From: Sporomusaceae bacterium | GTDB lineage: Bacteria > Bacillota_C > Negativicutes > Sporomusales_B > UBA7701 | Length of the DNA stretch: 64,000 nucleotides | NCBI GenBank assembly: GCA_022839045.1 | Contig: JALHDI010000010.1 | Span: 66,759-130,758 of the forward strand | Reading direction: 5' to 3' | Shown: positions 63,874 through 64,000 of the stretch, one piece after another | Numbering within the stretch: the stretch's first letter is position 1 | Layout of the letters: each line of letters starts with the position of its first letter | Notes under the pieces: generated by a model | Database searches by the model: none | What the model saw: only the letters and a program-made list of their open reading frames with translations | Told to the model about the DNA's origin: nothing | Translations under genes and position numbers: made by a program

Positions 63874-64000
63874 CTAAAATTGTCCTTGCCGCGGCTTAGC
63901 TTCGTTTACGACAACCTGGCGGCCGCCGAAGTCGGCGCCGTTCATCGCGGCAATCATGTTGTCCACATCAGCGTCCTCGACCTCGACAAAACCAAAGCCT
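63874..64000 (-). CDS. RRM-type RNA-binding protein (5' end outside window)
   Basis: The frame is open from the right edge to a TAG at 63874. The 41 visible residues include the RNP1 motif GFGFVEVED, then MIAAMNGADFGGRQVVVNEA and a short PRQGQF tail. These are the last parts of a single RRM domain, as in small bacterial glycine-rich RNA-binding proteins linked to cold shock. Confidence 0.9.
   Translation of the reverse strand, partial: GFGFVEVEDADVDNMIAAMNGADFGGRQVVVNEAKPRQGQF

Noticed and set aside
1..64000. CRISPR arrays, rRNA genes, intact insertion sequences
   Set aside because: I found no spaced short repeats, no rRNA segments and no transposase in any frame.

Overview
The window is high-GC DNA with Gram-positive-type translation signals (strong GGAGG sites, many TTG and GTG starts). 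It also carries two TonB-dependent outer-membrane receptors with ExbB, ExbD and TonB, a Kdp potassium system and many Fe-S, radical-SAM and molybdopterin enzymes. That mix suggests a diderm, anaerobic Firmicute of the Negativicutes (Sporomusaceae type); no 16S gene is present to prove it.

Region A (1-7394, minus strand) is an iron/tetrapyrrole uptake locus. A TTGACT-N17-TATAAT promoter overlaps a 15/19 Fur box and is followed by a ~455-nt leader holding two copies of a 53-bp terminator-forming repeat. Then come a TonB-dependent receptor, a DUF4198 protein, a membrane protein, a MotA/TolQ/ExbB protein, a DUF2149 protein and a membrane-anchored CobN-like protein that runs off the left edge. The gene set matches the hmu haem-uptake loci of Bacteroidetes (receptor plus HmuS/T/U/V).

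Region B (26707 down to 7554, minus strand) looks like one ~19-kb operon: exbB-exbD-tonB, a beta-propeller lipoprotein, an ECF S-component fused to a large extracytoplasmic domain, a fused double EcfA ATPase, EcfT, a full-length CobN, a second receptor, ChlD- and ChlI-type chelatase AAA+ subunits, and an ABC-2 exporter. It reads as a complete outer-membrane-to-cytoplasm path for a metal or metallo-tetrapyrrole coupled to a chelatase. Structured leaders with terminators precede exbB and the lipoprotein gene. A decayed larC lies upstream.

Region C (27501-34850) has a soluble chemoreceptor, then a sigma-54 operon (PLP gamma-lyase, M20 hydrolase, DUF3311 protein, sodium:solute symporter) divergent from an AcoR-like sigma-54 activator.

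Region D (35018-50910) is the most unusual part. A second sigma-54 promoter drives a GcvH-like lipoyl carrier, an AhpD-like protein and three radical SAM proteins, two resembling the LipS1/LipS2 lipoyl synthase pair. A third sigma-54 promoter drives HdrB- and HdrC-like genes on the opposite strand. Next on the plus strand are lipoate-protein ligase, a frameshifted LipT-like flavoprotein, a TSCPD protein, a molybdopterin oxidoreductase, two polyferredoxins, a truncated AOR-like protein, an NAD(P)/FAD oxidoreductase, a GlcD-like flavoprotein and a GlcF/HdrB-like Fe-S protein. No glycine cleavage P or T gene accompanies the H-like protein. I infer a lipoyl-carrier redox system with its own lipoate assembly line.

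Region E (51164-59395) is kdpF-A-B-(XRE gene)-C-D-E. Region F (59533-64000) has an integrase remnant beside tRNA-Ala(GGC), then minus-strand housekeeping genes: superoxide dismutase, cvfB, rsfS, an LCP-family gene, yqeK, and the end of an RRM protein at the right edge.
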